From contig JACWDZ010000003.1 in assembly GCA_014653815.1 (NCBI GenBank), positions 31,466 through 95,465 of the forward strand: a stretch of 64,000 nucleotides of DNA, written 5' to 3'. Each line of letters opens with the position of its first letter. Within the stretch, counting starts at the first letter, position 1. The translations under genes and the position numbers were made by a program. A model generated the notes under the pieces. The model was not told the origin of the DNA, did not search any database, and saw nothing but the letters and a program-made list of their open reading frames with translations. Below are positions 35,830 through 46,451 of the stretch, one piece after another. This stretch comes from Pelagibacterales bacterium SAG-MED29. Lineage in GTDB: Bacteria; Pseudomonadota; Alphaproteobacteria; Pelagibacterales; Pelagibacteraceae.

Positions 35830-37041
35830 CTATACCTTTTCAAAAATTAATGCAGCATTTGTGCCACCAAACCCAAAACTATTAGACATAACTGCATTTA
35901 AGTTTACCTCTTTTTCTGTGTTTTTTACTATTGGAAATTTTTTTGCTTCTTCATCCATTTCATTAATATTAGCAGACCCAGTTATAAAATTGTTTTTCAT
36001 CATTATTAAACTATAGATAGCCTCATGGACTGAAGCTGCTCCCAAAGGATGTCCTGATAAAGATTTAGTGGAACTTATTTTAGGAATTTCTTCTTTAAAA
36101 GTTTCTGATATAGCTTTTAACTCTGTAATGTCTCCTACGGGAGTAGATGTTCCATGAGTGTTAATATAGTCCATTTTATTTCTAGATGTTTTTAAAGCCA
36201 TTTGCATACATCTAACTGCTCCTTCACCTGAAGGAGCTACCATATCATATCCATCTGATGTAGCTCCATAACCCGTGATTTCAGCATAGATTTTAGAACC
36301 CCTTGCTTTCGCATGTTCGTATTCTTCAAGAACTAAGACTCCTCCGCCTCCTGCAATAACGAAGCCGTCTCTTGTCTTATCATAAGCTCTCGAAGCTTTT
36401 TCTGGAGTATCATTATATTTTGAAGATAAAGCTGTCATTGCATCAAACATTGCAGTCATGGCCCAATGTAATTCTTCGCTCCCGCCAGCAAACATAATTT
36501 TTTGTTTACCTGACTGAATTAATTCTACGGAATTACCAATGCAGTGACCACTTGTTGCGCAGGCAGAGCTCATAGTGTAATTCACTCCTTTTATTTTAAA
36601 TGGCACAGCTAATGTAGCTGAGGCAGTACTTGCCATAGTTCTTGGAACAATAAATGGCCCCATTAATTTTGGAGTTTTTGCTCTAGTTTTATCTGCAGCT
36701 AGAATAACATTTTCTATTGAAGGGCCACCTGACCCCATGACAATTCCAGTTGAAATATTGCTTACATCTTTTTCTTCTAAACCAGAGTCTTTAACTGCTT
36801 CCTGCATGGCAATATAATTGTATGCTGATCCTGATCCCATAAATCTTATAGTTTTTCTGTCAACATGATCTTGAAGTTTAATATTAGGTTTTCCGTGTAT
36901 ATGGCTCTTTAAATTATGTTCTTTATATTCTTCACAAAAAGATATTCCCGATTTAGAATTAAGAAGAGATTGATAAACTTCTTCTTGGTTATTTCCAAGA
37001 CAAGATACTATTCCAATACCTGTTACTACTACCCTTTTCAT
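35830..37041 (-). CDS. fabB: 3-oxoacyl-ACP synthase I FabB
   Basis: A 403-residue thiolase-fold enzyme. [14 protein letters not shown] contains the catalytic cysteine; [12 protein letters not shown] and the later [18 protein letters not shown] hold the two active-site histidines; the C-terminus [17 protein letters not shown] is canonical. FabB elongates the cis-unsaturated intermediate made by FabA, so with FabA it makes unsaturated fatty acids. It overlaps fabA by 4 bases and abuts fabI. Confidence 0.96.
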   Translation of the reverse strand: MKRVVVTGIGIVSCLGNNQEEVYQSLLNSKSGISFCEEYKEHNLKSHIHGKPNIKLQDHVDRKTIRFMGSGSAYNYIAMQEAVKDSGLEEKDVSNISTGIVMGSGGPSIENVILAADKTRAKTPKLMGPFIVPRTMASTASATLAVPFKIKGVNYTMSSACATSGHCIGNSVELIQSGKQKIMFAGGSEELHWAMTAMFDAMTALSSKYNDTPEKASRAYDKTRDGFVIAGGGGVLVLEEYEHAKARGSKIYAEITGYGATSDGYDMVAPSGEGAVRCMQMALKTSRNKMDYINTHGTSTPVGDITELKAISETFKEEIPKISSTKSLSGHPLGAASVHEAIYSLIMMKNNFITGSANINEMDEEAKKFPIVKNTEKEVNLNAVMSNSFGFGGTNAALIFEKV

Positions 37042-37541
37042 GATTTAAATAATCCAACTTTTAAATTTTCAGCTGTATAAATTATCTTTTTATCTGCGGT
37101 CAATATACCATTAGCAAGACCGACTACAGCACCTTCTTTTTTTAAAATTCTTTTCATGTCTATTTCATAAGTTGCGATTTTGACTTTTTTTAGAACTTCT
37201 CCAGTAAATTTTACCGAGTTAACACCTAAAGCTCTTCCTTTTCCCGGCTCACCTATCCATCCTAAGTAAAAACCAACTAATTGCCACATAGCATCTAGGC
37301 CTAGACAACCTGGCATAACAGGATCATTTTTAAAATGACAATCAAAAAACCATAAATTATCTTTTATATCTAACTCTGCTTTAATAAAACCTTTTTTAAA
37401 TTTACCTAAATCTTTTTTAATCTCTGTAATTCTGTCAAACATTAGCATTGGCGGTAAAGGAAGTTTTGCATTACCTTCGCCGAATAGATCGCCTTTGCTA
37501 CAAGCAATTAATTCATCGTAATTAAAACTATTTTTTTGCAT
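37038..37541 (-). CDS. fabA: 3-hydroxydecanoyl-ACP dehydratase/isomerase FabA
   Basis: A 167-residue hot-dog-fold enzyme. [31 protein letters not shown] is the FabA signature with the catalytic His; the Asp of the second half-site follows in the GLDAMWQ block. It introduces the cis double bond at the C10 stage. It starts the fabA-fabB-fabI operon, divergent from irr with 91 bases between, an arrangement conserved in alphaproteobacteria. Confidence 0.97.
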   Translation of the reverse strand: MQKNSFNYDELIACSKGDLFGEGNAKLPLPPMLMFDRITEIKKDLGKFKKGFIKAELDIKDNLWFFDCHFKNDPVMPGCLGLDAMWQLVGFYLGWIGEPGKGRALGVNSVKFTGEVLKKVKIATYEIDMKRILKKEGAVVGLANGILTADKKIIYTAENLKVGLFKS

Positions 37542-37586
37542 AGATTAGTTAGATATTTCTACTTGATTTATATACAATTTTATATA

Positions 37587-37598
37587 AATAATTATAAA
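37587..37598. promoter_or_regulatory. Possible second Irr half-site in the irr/fabA divergent region
   Basis: The 12 bases AATAATTATAAA here are identical to bases 38073-38084 of the palindrome on the katG promoter. They lie 35 bases before irr and 46 bases from the divergent fabA start. The left half of a palindrome is imperfect (TTTATA at 37579-37584). The match suggests autoregulation of irr, but such AT-only strings can arise by chance here. Confidence 0.3.
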
Positions 37599-37632
37599 TA
37601 ATTTTAAGATATTTCTAAAAAAGCTATTATTT

Positions 37633-38046
37633 ATGCAACAAAAAAAAGAAATTATAAATAAATTGAGATCTTCTAACCTTAGACCAACCAAACAAAGAAT
37701 TTTAATAGCTAGAAAATTGTTTGATCGAGAAGAAACTTTTCACTTTACGGCTGAATCATTAAATAAAGCTGTTAACGAAAAACGACATACAAAAATTTCA
37801 TTAGCTACAATTTATAATACAGTTGAAGCTTTTAAAAAAGCTGGACACATAAGAGAAATTTTAACTAATAATAGCAAAAGTTATTATGACACGAACATTA
37901 AGTCGCACCATCATTTTTATGATCCAGACAGTAAGAAATTAACTGATATTGATTATCAAGAAGTCATTTTAAAAAAAATTCCTAATCCACCTAAAGGAAA
38001 AAAGATTAAAGATCTAGAGGTTGTAATTAGCCTACAAAAGAAATAA
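37633..38046 (+). CDS. irr: Irr-type iron response regulator (Fur family)
   Basis: A 137-residue Fur-family protein. LRPTKQRILIARKLF and SLATIYNTVEAFKKAGHIREI form the winged helix; the metal/haem region contains SHHHFYDPDSKKLTDI with three histidines at 92-94, the hallmark of Irr rather than Fur. In rhizobia Irr senses iron through haem and controls haem and iron genes at ICE boxes. The N-terminal haem-regulatory Cys-Pro of Bradyrhizobium Irr is absent. Divergence from fabA-fabB-fabI is the conserved alphaproteobacterial context. The katG gene 72 bases downstream carries an ICE-like palindrome on its promoter, so katG is a probable target. Confidence 0.92.
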   Translation: MQQKKEIINKLRSSNLRPTKQRILIARKLFDREETFHFTAESLNKAVNEKRHTKISLATIYNTVEAFKKAGHIREILTNNSKSYYDTNIKSHHHFYDPDSKKLTDIDYQEVILKKIPNPPKGKKIKDLEVVISLQKK

Positions 38047-38055
38047 GTTTTCATA

Positions 38056-38087
38056 TTGACTTCACAGTTTAGAATAATTATAAACTG
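38056..38087 (+). promoter_or_regulatory. katG promoter overlapped by an Irr-box-like palindrome
   Basis: TTGACT (38056-38061) and TATAAA (38079-38084) are separated by 17 bases, a near-ideal housekeeping promoter. A 23-base imperfect palindrome (38065-38087) covers the spacer and -10 box; its arms are CAGTTTA and TAAACTG. Its core TTTAGAATAATTATAAA differs by one base from the rhizobial Irr consensus TTTAGAA-N3-TTCTAAA. A repressor bound here would block polymerase. The start of katG is 32 bases further on. Confidence 0.75.
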
Positions 38088-38109
38088 GAATTATTACTTT
38101 CTTACATAA

Positions 38110-40275
<2,166 letters not shown>

Positions 40276-40300
40276 AAATTAAGCTATCTCAAATTATATA

Positions 40301-40543
40301 ATGTTTAAATTAATACTAATTTATGAAGTTTCTTTTGTTTTATTCTGGAATATTTTATACCATTCTAATTCAGGAGTAGAAAACTGGTTTGAAGAAAGAG
40401 TCTTATCAGCAATATATACCGTTCTATCAACGATGGCTTTAGGTTTTGCAATAGTTTACACTGTATATATTACTGCCAAACTATCTGGAGTTTTAGATAA
40501 AGTGAAAAAAATTAAAGACCCAAGAAGAGATATAAATAAATGA
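40301..40543 (+). CDS. Small membrane protein of unknown function
   Basis: An 80-residue protein with hydrophobic stretches at about 2-19 (FKLILIYEVSFVLFWNIL) and about 36-58 (SAIYTVLSTMALGFAIVYTVYI), then a basic tail KVKKIKDPRRDINK. It probably spans the inner membrane twice. I do not recognise a family. It lies 25 bases behind katG and overlaps the DUF2061-like gene by 4 bases (ATGA), so all three may be co-transcribed under the katG promoter. Confidence 0.7.
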   Translation: MFKLILIYEVSFVLFWNILYHSNSGVENWFEERVLSAIYTVLSTMALGFAIVYTVYITAKLSGVLDKVKKIKDPRRDINK

Positions 40544-40782
40544 CGGAATTAACGCAGGGTATTTTTTCAACCGCTAAAAACATTTATAAGAATAATAAAG
40601 GATCAATACTTAGAACAATAATCTATACGATTGGTCATTTTGTAATAGCTATAATTGTTTTAATGTCCATAGCAGATGTTCCTTTTAGCGTCGCGCTTAC
40701 TGATGCTATAGTTGAACCTTTAGCTAACGCAGTTTGGTACTTTTTATTAGATAAATTTTGGGCATCAAAAGTACAAAATTAA
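40540..40782 (+). CDS. DUF2061-like membrane protein
   Basis: An 80-residue membrane protein: SILRTIIYTIGHFVIAIIVLMSI is one helix, and FSVALTDAIVEPLANAVWYFLLDKFWA a second. The arrangement, with RT-Y near the start of the first helix and P-A--VWYFLLDKFW at the end, resembles DUF2061 proteins, whose function is unknown. It overlaps the preceding small membrane gene by 4 bases and its stop overlaps the convergent SH3 gene by 4. Confidence 0.65.
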   Translation: MTELTQGIFSTAKNIYKNNKGSILRTIIYTIGHFVIAIIVLMSIADVPFSVALTDAIVEPLANAVWYFLLDKFWASKVQN

Positions 40783-41225
40783 AGTCGCCCCCACAAACTA
40801 TCTTTTTTTAACCACCCTTTGTACTTATCGGACTTAGCCTTACACCAAGTTTGTTTGCATTTTATAATTTGTGCTAGACGCCCTTTCTTAAGTATAGCTA
40901 TTGGTTTTGAATAAATCGTAGGATTTGTAAACATTATTAATTCTTCATCAATTACTATTGCAGCTTTCTTTTTTGAAAGCTGAGAAACATGTATCCATCC
41001 AGTATTATTTTCATGATCTCTAATTTTTCTATAATTATCAGATTTATCCTGAATCAAAACGGGTAAAAATTTTTTTTTGTAGAGAATTTTAATTGGATAC
41101 TCTTTTGAAGGGCCTTGTCTAAGATTGACCTCATCAAAGCGTAGAGTTCTAAAATACTCATCTTGAGAAAAGCTAACATTTTGAAAAAATAAAATACTAG
41201 AAATAATTATAATTATTTTTAACAT
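40779..41225 (-). CDS. Periplasmic bacterial SH3-domain protein
   Basis: A 148-residue secreted protein: signal sequence MLKIIIIISSILFFQNVSFS, then two SH3-like halves. The first has RFDEVNLRQGPSKEYPI and NTGWIHVSQLS; the second ILKKGRLAQIIKCKQTWCKAKSDKYKGWLKKDSLWG. Such proteins are widespread in alphaproteobacteria and are thought to bind peptidoglycan; no enzyme activity is implied. It follows the ThiF-like gene with a 7-base overlap, so the two share a transcript. The two close cysteines may form a disulphide in the periplasm. Confidence 0.85.
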   Translation of the reverse strand: MLKIIIIISSILFFQNVSFSQDEYFRTLRFDEVNLRQGPSKEYPIKILYKKKFLPVLIQDKSDNYRKIRDHENNTGWIHVSQLSKKKAAIVIDEELIMFTNPTIYSKPIAILKKGRLAQIIKCKQTWCKAKSDKYKGWLKKDSLWGRL

Positions 41226-41962
41226 TTATTTATACATTTAGGATTAATAGCAATTTTAGATTTTCTGAATTCAGTTTTTAGAGAATTAAATATAAGCACT
41301 TGATTAGTCAAATTATTCTTATTATTTAAAATACATTTTAAAACTTCATTTGCTTGCAGCGATCCCATAATACCTGCTACAGGTGAAAATATTCCTTCTG
41401 TTTGACAATTATTTTCAAAATCTGGGGGACTTGGCATAAAACATCTGTAACAAGGTCCTTTTTTTTTAAAATTAAATTTCATAAGCTGACCATCAAATTT
41501 ACTTATAGCAGATGAAATTAATATTTTTTTACTTTTCACACAATAATCATTAATCAAATATCTCGTATTATAGTTGTCTGTGCCATCACATATAATATCA
41601 AAATTACTAAAAATTTTTTTAATATTCTTAGATGTAAGTTTTTTTTTAAATGAAATAATTTCTATTTTTTTATTCATTTTATTGATTATCTTTTTTACTT
41701 GTTTCACTTTAAGTTTACCTATATCACTGGGATTAAATAGAGTTTGTCTATTTAAATTCGAAATCTCAACTTTATCAAAGTCAACAATACCAATTTTACC
41801 AACACCTGAAGCCACCAGATAAGTAACTAACGGACACCCTAATCCTCCCAAACCTATAACCAAGACGTTTGCAGAAAATATTTTCTTTTGTCCTGCTAAA
41901 CCAATCTTTTTTAAGATTATTTGTTTTTCAAATCTTTTAAATTGACTCAAGTTAATTTTCAT
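41219..41962 (-). CDS. ThiF/MoeB/HesA-family adenylyltransferase
   Basis: A 247-residue E1-like enzyme. VLVIGLGGLGCPLVTYLVASGVGKIGIVDFDKVEISNLNRQ is the ATP-binding start and GTDNYNTRYLIND the next block. CQTEGIFSPVAG carries the probable catalytic cysteine, and the structural zinc cysteines are in CYRC and CINKC. It would adenylate the C-terminal glycine of ThiS or MoaD for sulfur transfer in thiamine or molybdopterin synthesis; which partner it uses cannot be decided since neither gene is in the window. It sits 8 bases after dut, in the minus-strand run ubiE-ubiB-coaBC-dut. Confidence 0.9.
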   Translation of the reverse strand: MKINLSQFKRFEKQIILKKIGLAGQKKIFSANVLVIGLGGLGCPLVTYLVASGVGKIGIVDFDKVEISNLNRQTLFNPSDIGKLKVKQVKKIINKMNKKIEIISFKKKLTSKNIKKIFSNFDIICDGTDNYNTRYLINDYCVKSKKILISSAISKFDGQLMKFNFKKKGPCYRCFMPSPPDFENNCQTEGIFSPVAGIMGSLQANEVLKCILNNKNNLTNQVLIFNSLKTEFRKSKIAINPKCINKC

Positions 41963-41970
41963 TTTTAAAA

Positions 41971-42411
41971 TTATTTAGTTCCTGTCGATCCAAATCCGCT
42001 TTTGCCTCGCTCAGTTTCATTTAAATCATCTACCTCCTCAAGCTGAGCTTGAATTACTGGACACACAACCATTTGAGCAATACGAAGTCCCTTTTCTACT
42101 TTGAAAGATTCTTGACCAAGATTGATTAATATTACTTTGATTTCACCCCTATAATCAGCATCGATTGTACCTGGAGTATTTAAAACACTTATTTTTTGAT
42201 TAGCAGCTAGACCAGATCTGGGTCTGATTTGTACTTCAAATCCCTTAGGTATTGATAAAGCTAAACCTGTAGGAACAATTGCTGTTTTTCCAGGACTGAT
42301 CTGAATGTTAGCATTTATATTTGCTGCTAAATCCATGCCAGAAGATCCACTTGTTTCGTATTTAGGTAAAGGAACTTCTTTTGACAGTCTCTTAATTAAT
42401 ATTTTTGTCAT
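41971..42411 (-). CDS. dut: Deoxyuridine triphosphatase
   Basis: A 146-residue trimeric dUTPase with all five motifs: [38 protein letters not shown]-type block near KGLRIAQMV, and GKSGFGSTG. It hydrolyses dUTP to dUMP, limiting uracil in DNA and supplying thymidylate synthesis. It overlaps coaBC by 20 bases; coaBC-dut adjacency is widely conserved in proteobacteria. Confidence 0.97.
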   Translation of the reverse strand: MTKILIKRLSKEVPLPKYETSGSSGMDLAANINANIQISPGKTAIVPTGLALSIPKGFEVQIRPRSGLAANQKISVLNTPGTIDADYRGEIKVILINLGQESFKVEKGLRIAQMVVCPVIQAQLEEVDDLNETERGKSGFGSTGTK

Positions 42412-43621
42412 TCATTAAAAGTTTATCTAATATAATTTTTGCAATTACATTAGCAATATAACTTTTTTTATTTTTTGGAATTGATTTAACTTTTCCTTTT
42501 TTATCAATTATTGAAACTTTGTTATAATCTGAATTAAATCCAGAATCTTTTTTAGAAACATCATTTGCAATAATTAAGTCGCAATACTTTTCTTTAATTT
42601 TTATTTTCGAATTTTGTATAACATTTTCTGTTTCAGCAGAAAAACCAACTACTATTTTTGGCCTAGCTTTATTATTTTTACTTAAATAATCTAAAATATC
42701 AGGATTTTTTTCTAAACTTATATTATTAAAATTCGAAGATTTTTTTTTGATTTTATTTTTACTTTTATTTATTGGCTTAAAGTCAGAAACGGCAGCAGCA
42801 CAAACAGCTATATCAACTGGCAAAGATTTTTTTACTTCATTCATCATTTCTTTTGCAGAAGTTATTTTTTTTATTTTTAAATTTTTAGAATAAATAAGAT
42901 TAGAAGGCCCTGCTATTAGTTTAGTTTTGATGCCTAATTTTTTTAATGCCAAAGCAACTTCATATCCTTGTTTACCGCTTGACTCATTGGAAATATATCT
43001 TACAGGATCTAAATATTCTTTAGTTGGACCAGTAGTGACTAAAGCTTTAAAATTTTTGTTTTTGACTAAATTTTTTTGATCAAAATAATTTTTTAGATAA
43101 GAATAAATTTGTCTTGGGCTTGACATTTTTCCTTCTCCATATTCTCCACAGGCCATTTCACCTTTTTCAGGACCAATAAAGTGATAGCCATAATCGTGTA
43201 AAATTTTTAAATTCTGTTGTGTAGCTTTATGAAACCACATTCGAACATTCATAGCTGGAACCAAAAGAATATCTTTATTAGAAGCTAGTAAAACTGTTGT
43301 AGCTAAATCTTCAGCCCTGCCTATGCTTAACTTTGTCATAAAGTTTGCAGTTGTAGGCAAGACTATAATCAAATCAGCCCATCTAGATAAAGCTATATGA
43401 TCAATTTCAGCTTCACTAATTTTATCGAAAATATCTTCATATGTTTTATTTTTTGTTAAAGTTGTAATTGATAGCGGAGTAACAAATTCTTTACCACTTT
43501 TAGTTAGGATAGTTTTTACATCAACACTATTTTTTTTTAATAGTCTTATGAGATCAAGGGATTTATAGGCAGATATTCCACCTCCAATTACTAATAAAAT
43601 TTTTTTGTTTTTTAATGACAT
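42392..43621 (-). CDS. coaBC: Bifunctional phosphopantothenoylcysteine decarboxylase/synthetase
   Basis: A 409-residue fusion. The N-terminal CoaC flavoprotein has [38 protein letters not shown] with the catalytic His, and [11 protein letters not shown] with the catalytic Cys. The C-terminal CoaB has [29 protein letters not shown] and VGFSAETEN. It carries out two steps of coenzyme A synthesis. It lies 7 bases downstream of ubiB and overlaps dut by 20 bases. Confidence 0.97.
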   Translation of the reverse strand: MSLKNKKILLVIGGGISAYKSLDLIRLLKKNSVDVKTILTKSGKEFVTPLSITTLTKNKTYEDIFDKISEAEIDHIALSRWADLIIVLPTTANFMTKLSIGRAEDLATTVLLASNKDILLVPAMNVRMWFHKATQQNLKILHDYGYHFIGPEKGEMACGEYGEGKMSSPRQIYSYLKNYFDQKNLVKNKNFKALVTTGPTKEYLDPVRYISNESSGKQGYEVALALKKLGIKTKLIAGPSNLIYSKNLKIKKITSAKEMMNEVKKSLPVDIAVCAAAVSDFKPINKSKNKIKKKSSNFNNISLEKNPDILDYLSKNNKARPKIVVGFSAETENVIQNSKIKIKEKYCDLIIANDVSKKDSGFNSDYNKVSIIDKKGKVKSIPKNKKSYIANVIAKIILDKLLMNDKNIN

Positions 43622-43628
43622 TATTTAA

Positions 43629-45188
43629 TTAAAATACTAATAGGATAACAATTACAATACCAAAAAAACCAATAATCAAATTGTTTTTGAAATTTTTTAA
43701 CTTCATTTGCTCTATCTCTAAATTTTTGTTGCTTCCTGACCCTAAATTTAATTTTCCTTCAGCCATTAATTGAAGAGCGTAATTCGCTTTATCCATTAAA
43801 TCAGGAAAATCAGGTATTCTTTTTATTATTTCAGTTGAAGTATTGATTGCAGTATCCAAGGTAGATTTTGGACTTTTAATACTTTTTAACCAATCTTCTA
43901 AAACGGGTTTAGAAACTTCCCAGATATTAGTTTCAGGATACAGTTTTCTAGATACACCCTCCACAACAACCATAGTTTTTTGCAAAAGAAGTAGCGGTGT
44001 CTGTGTTGGCATATTGAATTTTTCAGTTATTTCAAAAAGTTGCGCTAATAAATTTCCTCCTGAAATATCTTTAATTGATTGACCAAAGATAGGTTCTCCA
44101 ACAGATCTTAATGCTTGAGCAAATTTCTCTTTAGAAGCCTCAGATGGAACCAGACCTGCCTGAAAATGTACTTCTGCAACTTTTACATAATCTCTTTGAA
44201 TAAAACCGTACAAAATTTCAGCTAAAAATTTTCTATTGTTTTTATCTAATCTTCCCATAATTCCGAAATCTACGGGTATAATATTTCCTTGGCGATCAAC
44301 AAATAAATTTCCTTGATGCATATCTCCATGAAAAAAACCGTCTCTTACGGCTTGCTTTAAAAAATTTTGTATTAAGTTTTCTGCTAGAATTTTTAAATCA
44401 ACCCCAAGCTTTTTAAGTTTTTCCTGTTCCCGAATAGATATTCCATCTACCCTGTCTAGGGTTAGAATGTTTTTAGTCGTGTAATTCCAGTAAATTTTAG
44501 GGACATTAAAACTTTTATCATTTTTTGTATTTTCATATAATTCATTTGCGGCTGCAGCTTCAAATCGTAAATCCATTTCAATATTTGTAATTTCACGCAA
44601 TAAATGTATTACCTCTACAAGCTTTAGTCTTTTAGCTTTTGAAAGTGTATTTTCAATAATATAGGCAAATAACATTAAAGCATCTAACTCTTCGTTAAAT
44701 AATTTTTCTATATTTGGTCTTAAGATCTTAATTGCAACTTCTTTATTCTCATTTTTAATTTTTGCTAAATGAACTTGAGCAATAGAAGCTGCTGCGATAG
44801 GCTCACTAAGTTCCAAAATATTTTGAAATTGATTATCTCCAACTTCTTTTTTTATAATTTTTTTTGCTTCATGTGTATCAAATGAAGGTAGCTTGTCTTG
44901 TAATTTTTCTAAATTTTTTGTTAGCTCTTCGCCAATGATATCAGGTCTTGTAGCCAGGAACTGACCAAGTTTAATAAAAGTAGTACCCATTCCCTGAAGG
45001 GCTATACAAAGTTTTTCTCCAGGTTGTTTTTGATTATTTAATGTTTTTTTTGGAGATCCAATAGAAATAAGTTCAAAAAAAAGATTTATTATTAGTGGTA
45101 AATTATACATCTGATTAATAGTATCTATAGCTCCAGATGTTGATAATTTTCTAGCAATTTTAAATAATCGAAAAATTCTTTTAAACAT
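43629..45188 (-). CDS. ubiB: UbiB protein kinase-like ubiquinone biosynthesis protein
   Basis: A 519-residue ABC1/ADCK-type protein. The family motif KLGQFLATRPDIIG(E) near residue 75, AAASIAQVHLAKI, ALDEL-type region, DGFFHGDMHQGNLFVD and IPVDFGIMGRL are present. A C-terminal hydrophobic helix (LIIGFFGIVIVILLVF) anchors it in the membrane. UbiB is an ATPase needed for ubiquinone assembly. It is transcribed directly after ubiE (zero-base gap), the normal ubiE-ubiB-coaBC order. Confidence 0.97.
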   Translation of the reverse strand: MFKRIFRLFKIARKLSTSGAIDTINQMYNLPLIINLFFELISIGSPKKTLNNQKQPGEKLCIALQGMGTTFIKLGQFLATRPDIIGEELTKNLEKLQDKLPSFDTHEAKKIIKKEVGDNQFQNILELSEPIAAASIAQVHLAKIKNENKEVAIKILRPNIEKLFNEELDALMLFAYIIENTLSKAKRLKLVEVIHLLREITNIEMDLRFEAAAANELYENTKNDKSFNVPKIYWNYTTKNILTLDRVDGISIREQEKLKKLGVDLKILAENLIQNFLKQAVRDGFFHGDMHQGNLFVDRQGNIIPVDFGIMGRLDKNNRKFLAEILYGFIQRDYVKVAEVHFQAGLVPSEASKEKFAQALRSVGEPIFGQSIKDISGGNLLAQLFEITEKFNMPTQTPLLLLQKTMVVVEGVSRKLYPETNIWEVSKPVLEDWLKSIKSPKSTLDTAINTSTEIIKRIPDFPDLMDKANYALQLMAEGKLNLGSGSNKNLEIEQMKLKNFKNNLIIGFFGIVIVILLVF

Positions 45189-45893
45189 TTAGATTTTCCA
45201 TCCAGAATGTATAGCAGAAATACCATTGGAAAGATTTCTATATTCTACATTTGAGAATCCATTTTTTTTTATTAAGTCAACTAATTGATTTTGTGTGTAG
45301 AATTCTTTAATACTTTTAGTTAGATAATTATAGGGTTCTGATGATCCTACAATATATTTTCCAAAAACGGGTATAACTTTTGAGTATTGTTCATAAAAAA
45401 AATTAATTATTTCATTGTCTATTTTAGAAAATTCTAGGCACATAAAACGACCACCAGGCTTTAAAACTCTAAATGCTTCCTTTAAGGATAAATTTATATC
45501 TGAAACATTTCTTATGCCATAACTTATTGTATAAAAGTTATATGTGTTATTTTTAAAGGGTAATTTTTCTCCAGTAGCTTTATGCCATTTGATATTTTTA
45601 AACTTTTCTAGATTAACTTTACCAATTTTCAACATCTCATCATTGGGTTCAACGCATGAAATGTTAGCTGAGTTATTATTTTTCTTAGAAAAGAGTCTAG
45701 CGACATCACCTGTTCCAGAAGCTACATCAATAAGACTTTCATCTACTTGAGGATTCATCCAGTCTATTAATTTTTTTTTCCAAATACGATGAATTCCTAG
45801 AGACATAATATCGTTCATCAAGTCATATTTTTTGTATACCCTAGAGAATACAGAATTGACTAGCTTTGATTTATCTTGAATGCTACTTTTCAT
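45189..45893 (-). CDS. ubiE: Ubiquinone/menaquinone C-methyltransferase UbiE
   Basis: About 234 residues from the ATG at 45893 (MKSSIQDKSKLVNSVF). A longer frame reaches 45989 but those 32 residues are hydrophobic nonsense antisense to the rpsT start. VFSRVYKKYDLMNDIMSLGIHRIWK is the UbiE signature, LIDVASGTGDVARLF the SAM site, YTISYGIRNVSD and FRVLKPGGRFMCLEFSK the last blocks. It methylates the quinone ring of ubiquinone. It is divergent from the mutM remnant and rpsT. Confidence 0.97.
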   Translation of the reverse strand: MKSSIQDKSKLVNSVFSRVYKKYDLMNDIMSLGIHRIWKKKLIDWMNPQVDESLIDVASGTGDVARLFSKKNNNSANISCVEPNDEMLKIGKVNLEKFKNIKWHKATGEKLPFKNNTYNFYTISYGIRNVSDINLSLKEAFRVLKPGGRFMCLEFSKIDNEIINFFYEQYSKVIPVFGKYIVGSSEPYNYLTKSIKEFYTQNQLVDLIKKNGFSNVEYRNLSNGISAIHSGWKI

Positions 45894-45904
45894 AAATAAA
45901 TTAT

Positions 45905-45973
45905 ATGCCAGAATTACCTGCAGTTGAAAATAATAAAGTTGACCCTGATAATACTGGCATATATACAGTTTAA
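45905..45973 (+). pseudogene. mutM: Remnant of mutM (formamidopyrimidine-DNA glycosylase)
   Basis: An ATG here opens MPELPAVEN, nearly identical to the universal MutM start MPELPEVE(T), in which Pro2 is the catalytic nucleophile. After 22 codons the frame ends in TAA, and 5 bases later rpsT begins. In alphaproteobacteria mutM lies exactly here, divergent from ubiE and upstream of rpsT and dnaA. So this is a deletion relic retaining only the first nine or so codons of the gene; the remaining codons (NKVDPDNTGIYTV) match nothing I know. It may survive because it carries translation or promoter signals for rpsT. A functional short peptide is unlikely. Confidence 0.7.
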
Positions 45974-45978
45974 AAAAT

Positions 45979-46230
45979 ATGCCAAACACAAAATCAGCAA
46001 TTAGAAGGGTTAGAAGGGTTAAAAAACAAACTCAGATTAATAGAATAAGAAAAAGCAAATATAAGAATGCTATTAAACAAATGGACTTATTAATCAAATC
46101 GAAAAACAAGGAAAAAACAAAAAAATATTTTTCAAAGTTTCAATCAATTCTAATGCAGGTTGCTAAATCAGGTGTTATAAGCAAACGAACAGCAGCAAGA
46201 AAAATTTCAAGAACTTCTAAAAAAATATAG
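45979..46230 (+). CDS. rpsT: Ribosomal protein bS20
   Basis: An 83-residue basic protein: MPNTKSAIRRVRRVKKQTQINRIRKSKYKNAI, KEKTKKYFSKFQSILMQVAKSGVISKRTAARKISR. This is the canonical S20, slightly short. It binds 16S rRNA early in small-subunit assembly. The start lies 5 bases after the stop of the mutM remnant. An AT-only hairpin follows. The rpsT-dnaA order is the normal alphaproteobacterial one. Confidence 0.96.
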   Translation: MPNTKSAIRRVRRVKKQTQINRIRKSKYKNAIKQMDLLIKSKNKEKTKKYFSKFQSILMQVAKSGVISKRTAARKISRTSKKI

Positions 46231-46272
46231 TTAAATAATTAACAATTTTAAGTTGATAATTATTTAATTTTT
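46231..46272 (+). terminator. AT-only hairpin after rpsT, possible weak terminator
   Basis: Perfect 11-base arms TTAAATAATTA (46231-46241) and TAATTATTTAA (46257-46267), a 15-base loop and then TTTTT. It starts right after the rpsT stop codon. There is no G/C pair in the stem, so it would be a weak terminator, or an mRNA 3'-end stabiliser. Confidence 0.4.
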
Positions 46273-46451
46273 CAACAACTAGTTTCACAAAACTAAATGT
46301 AGTTTCTTTCTTGAGTTGTAATTTTTTTTAAATTTTTTCTATCTTTGCGTTAGTACTGCAACCTAATTAAGTTTTTTTTTAATTACAACCTACAGATACT
46401 TGCATAACTTTTAAAAACAGAGTTAAAAGGATTTTCTAAAAAAATAACTAC
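46273..46451 (+). promoter_or_regulatory. dnaA upstream region
   Basis: With the hairpin above this is the largest gene-free stretch of the window (221 bases in all). It holds an inverted pair GTTGTAATT (46315-46323) and AATTACAAC (46381-46389), and a partial palindrome TTGCGTTAGTACTGCAA (46345-46361) whose AGTACTGC also occurs before gyrB. I see no match to TTATCCACA-type DnaA boxes, so I do not call an origin. The dnaA promoter must lie here, but no -35/-10 pair is convincing. Confidence 0.4.

Noticed and set aside
45894..45989. 32-residue N-terminal extension of ubiE
   Set aside because: It is antisense to the mutM remnant and the rpsT start and has no resemblance to UbiE; the ATG at 45893 gives the normal N-terminus.
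46231..46451. Chromosomal origin of replication next to dnaA
   Set aside because: No DnaA-box-like 9-mers or AT-rich 13-mer series stand out against the uniformly AT-rich background, and alphaproteobacterial origins are often not beside dnaA.
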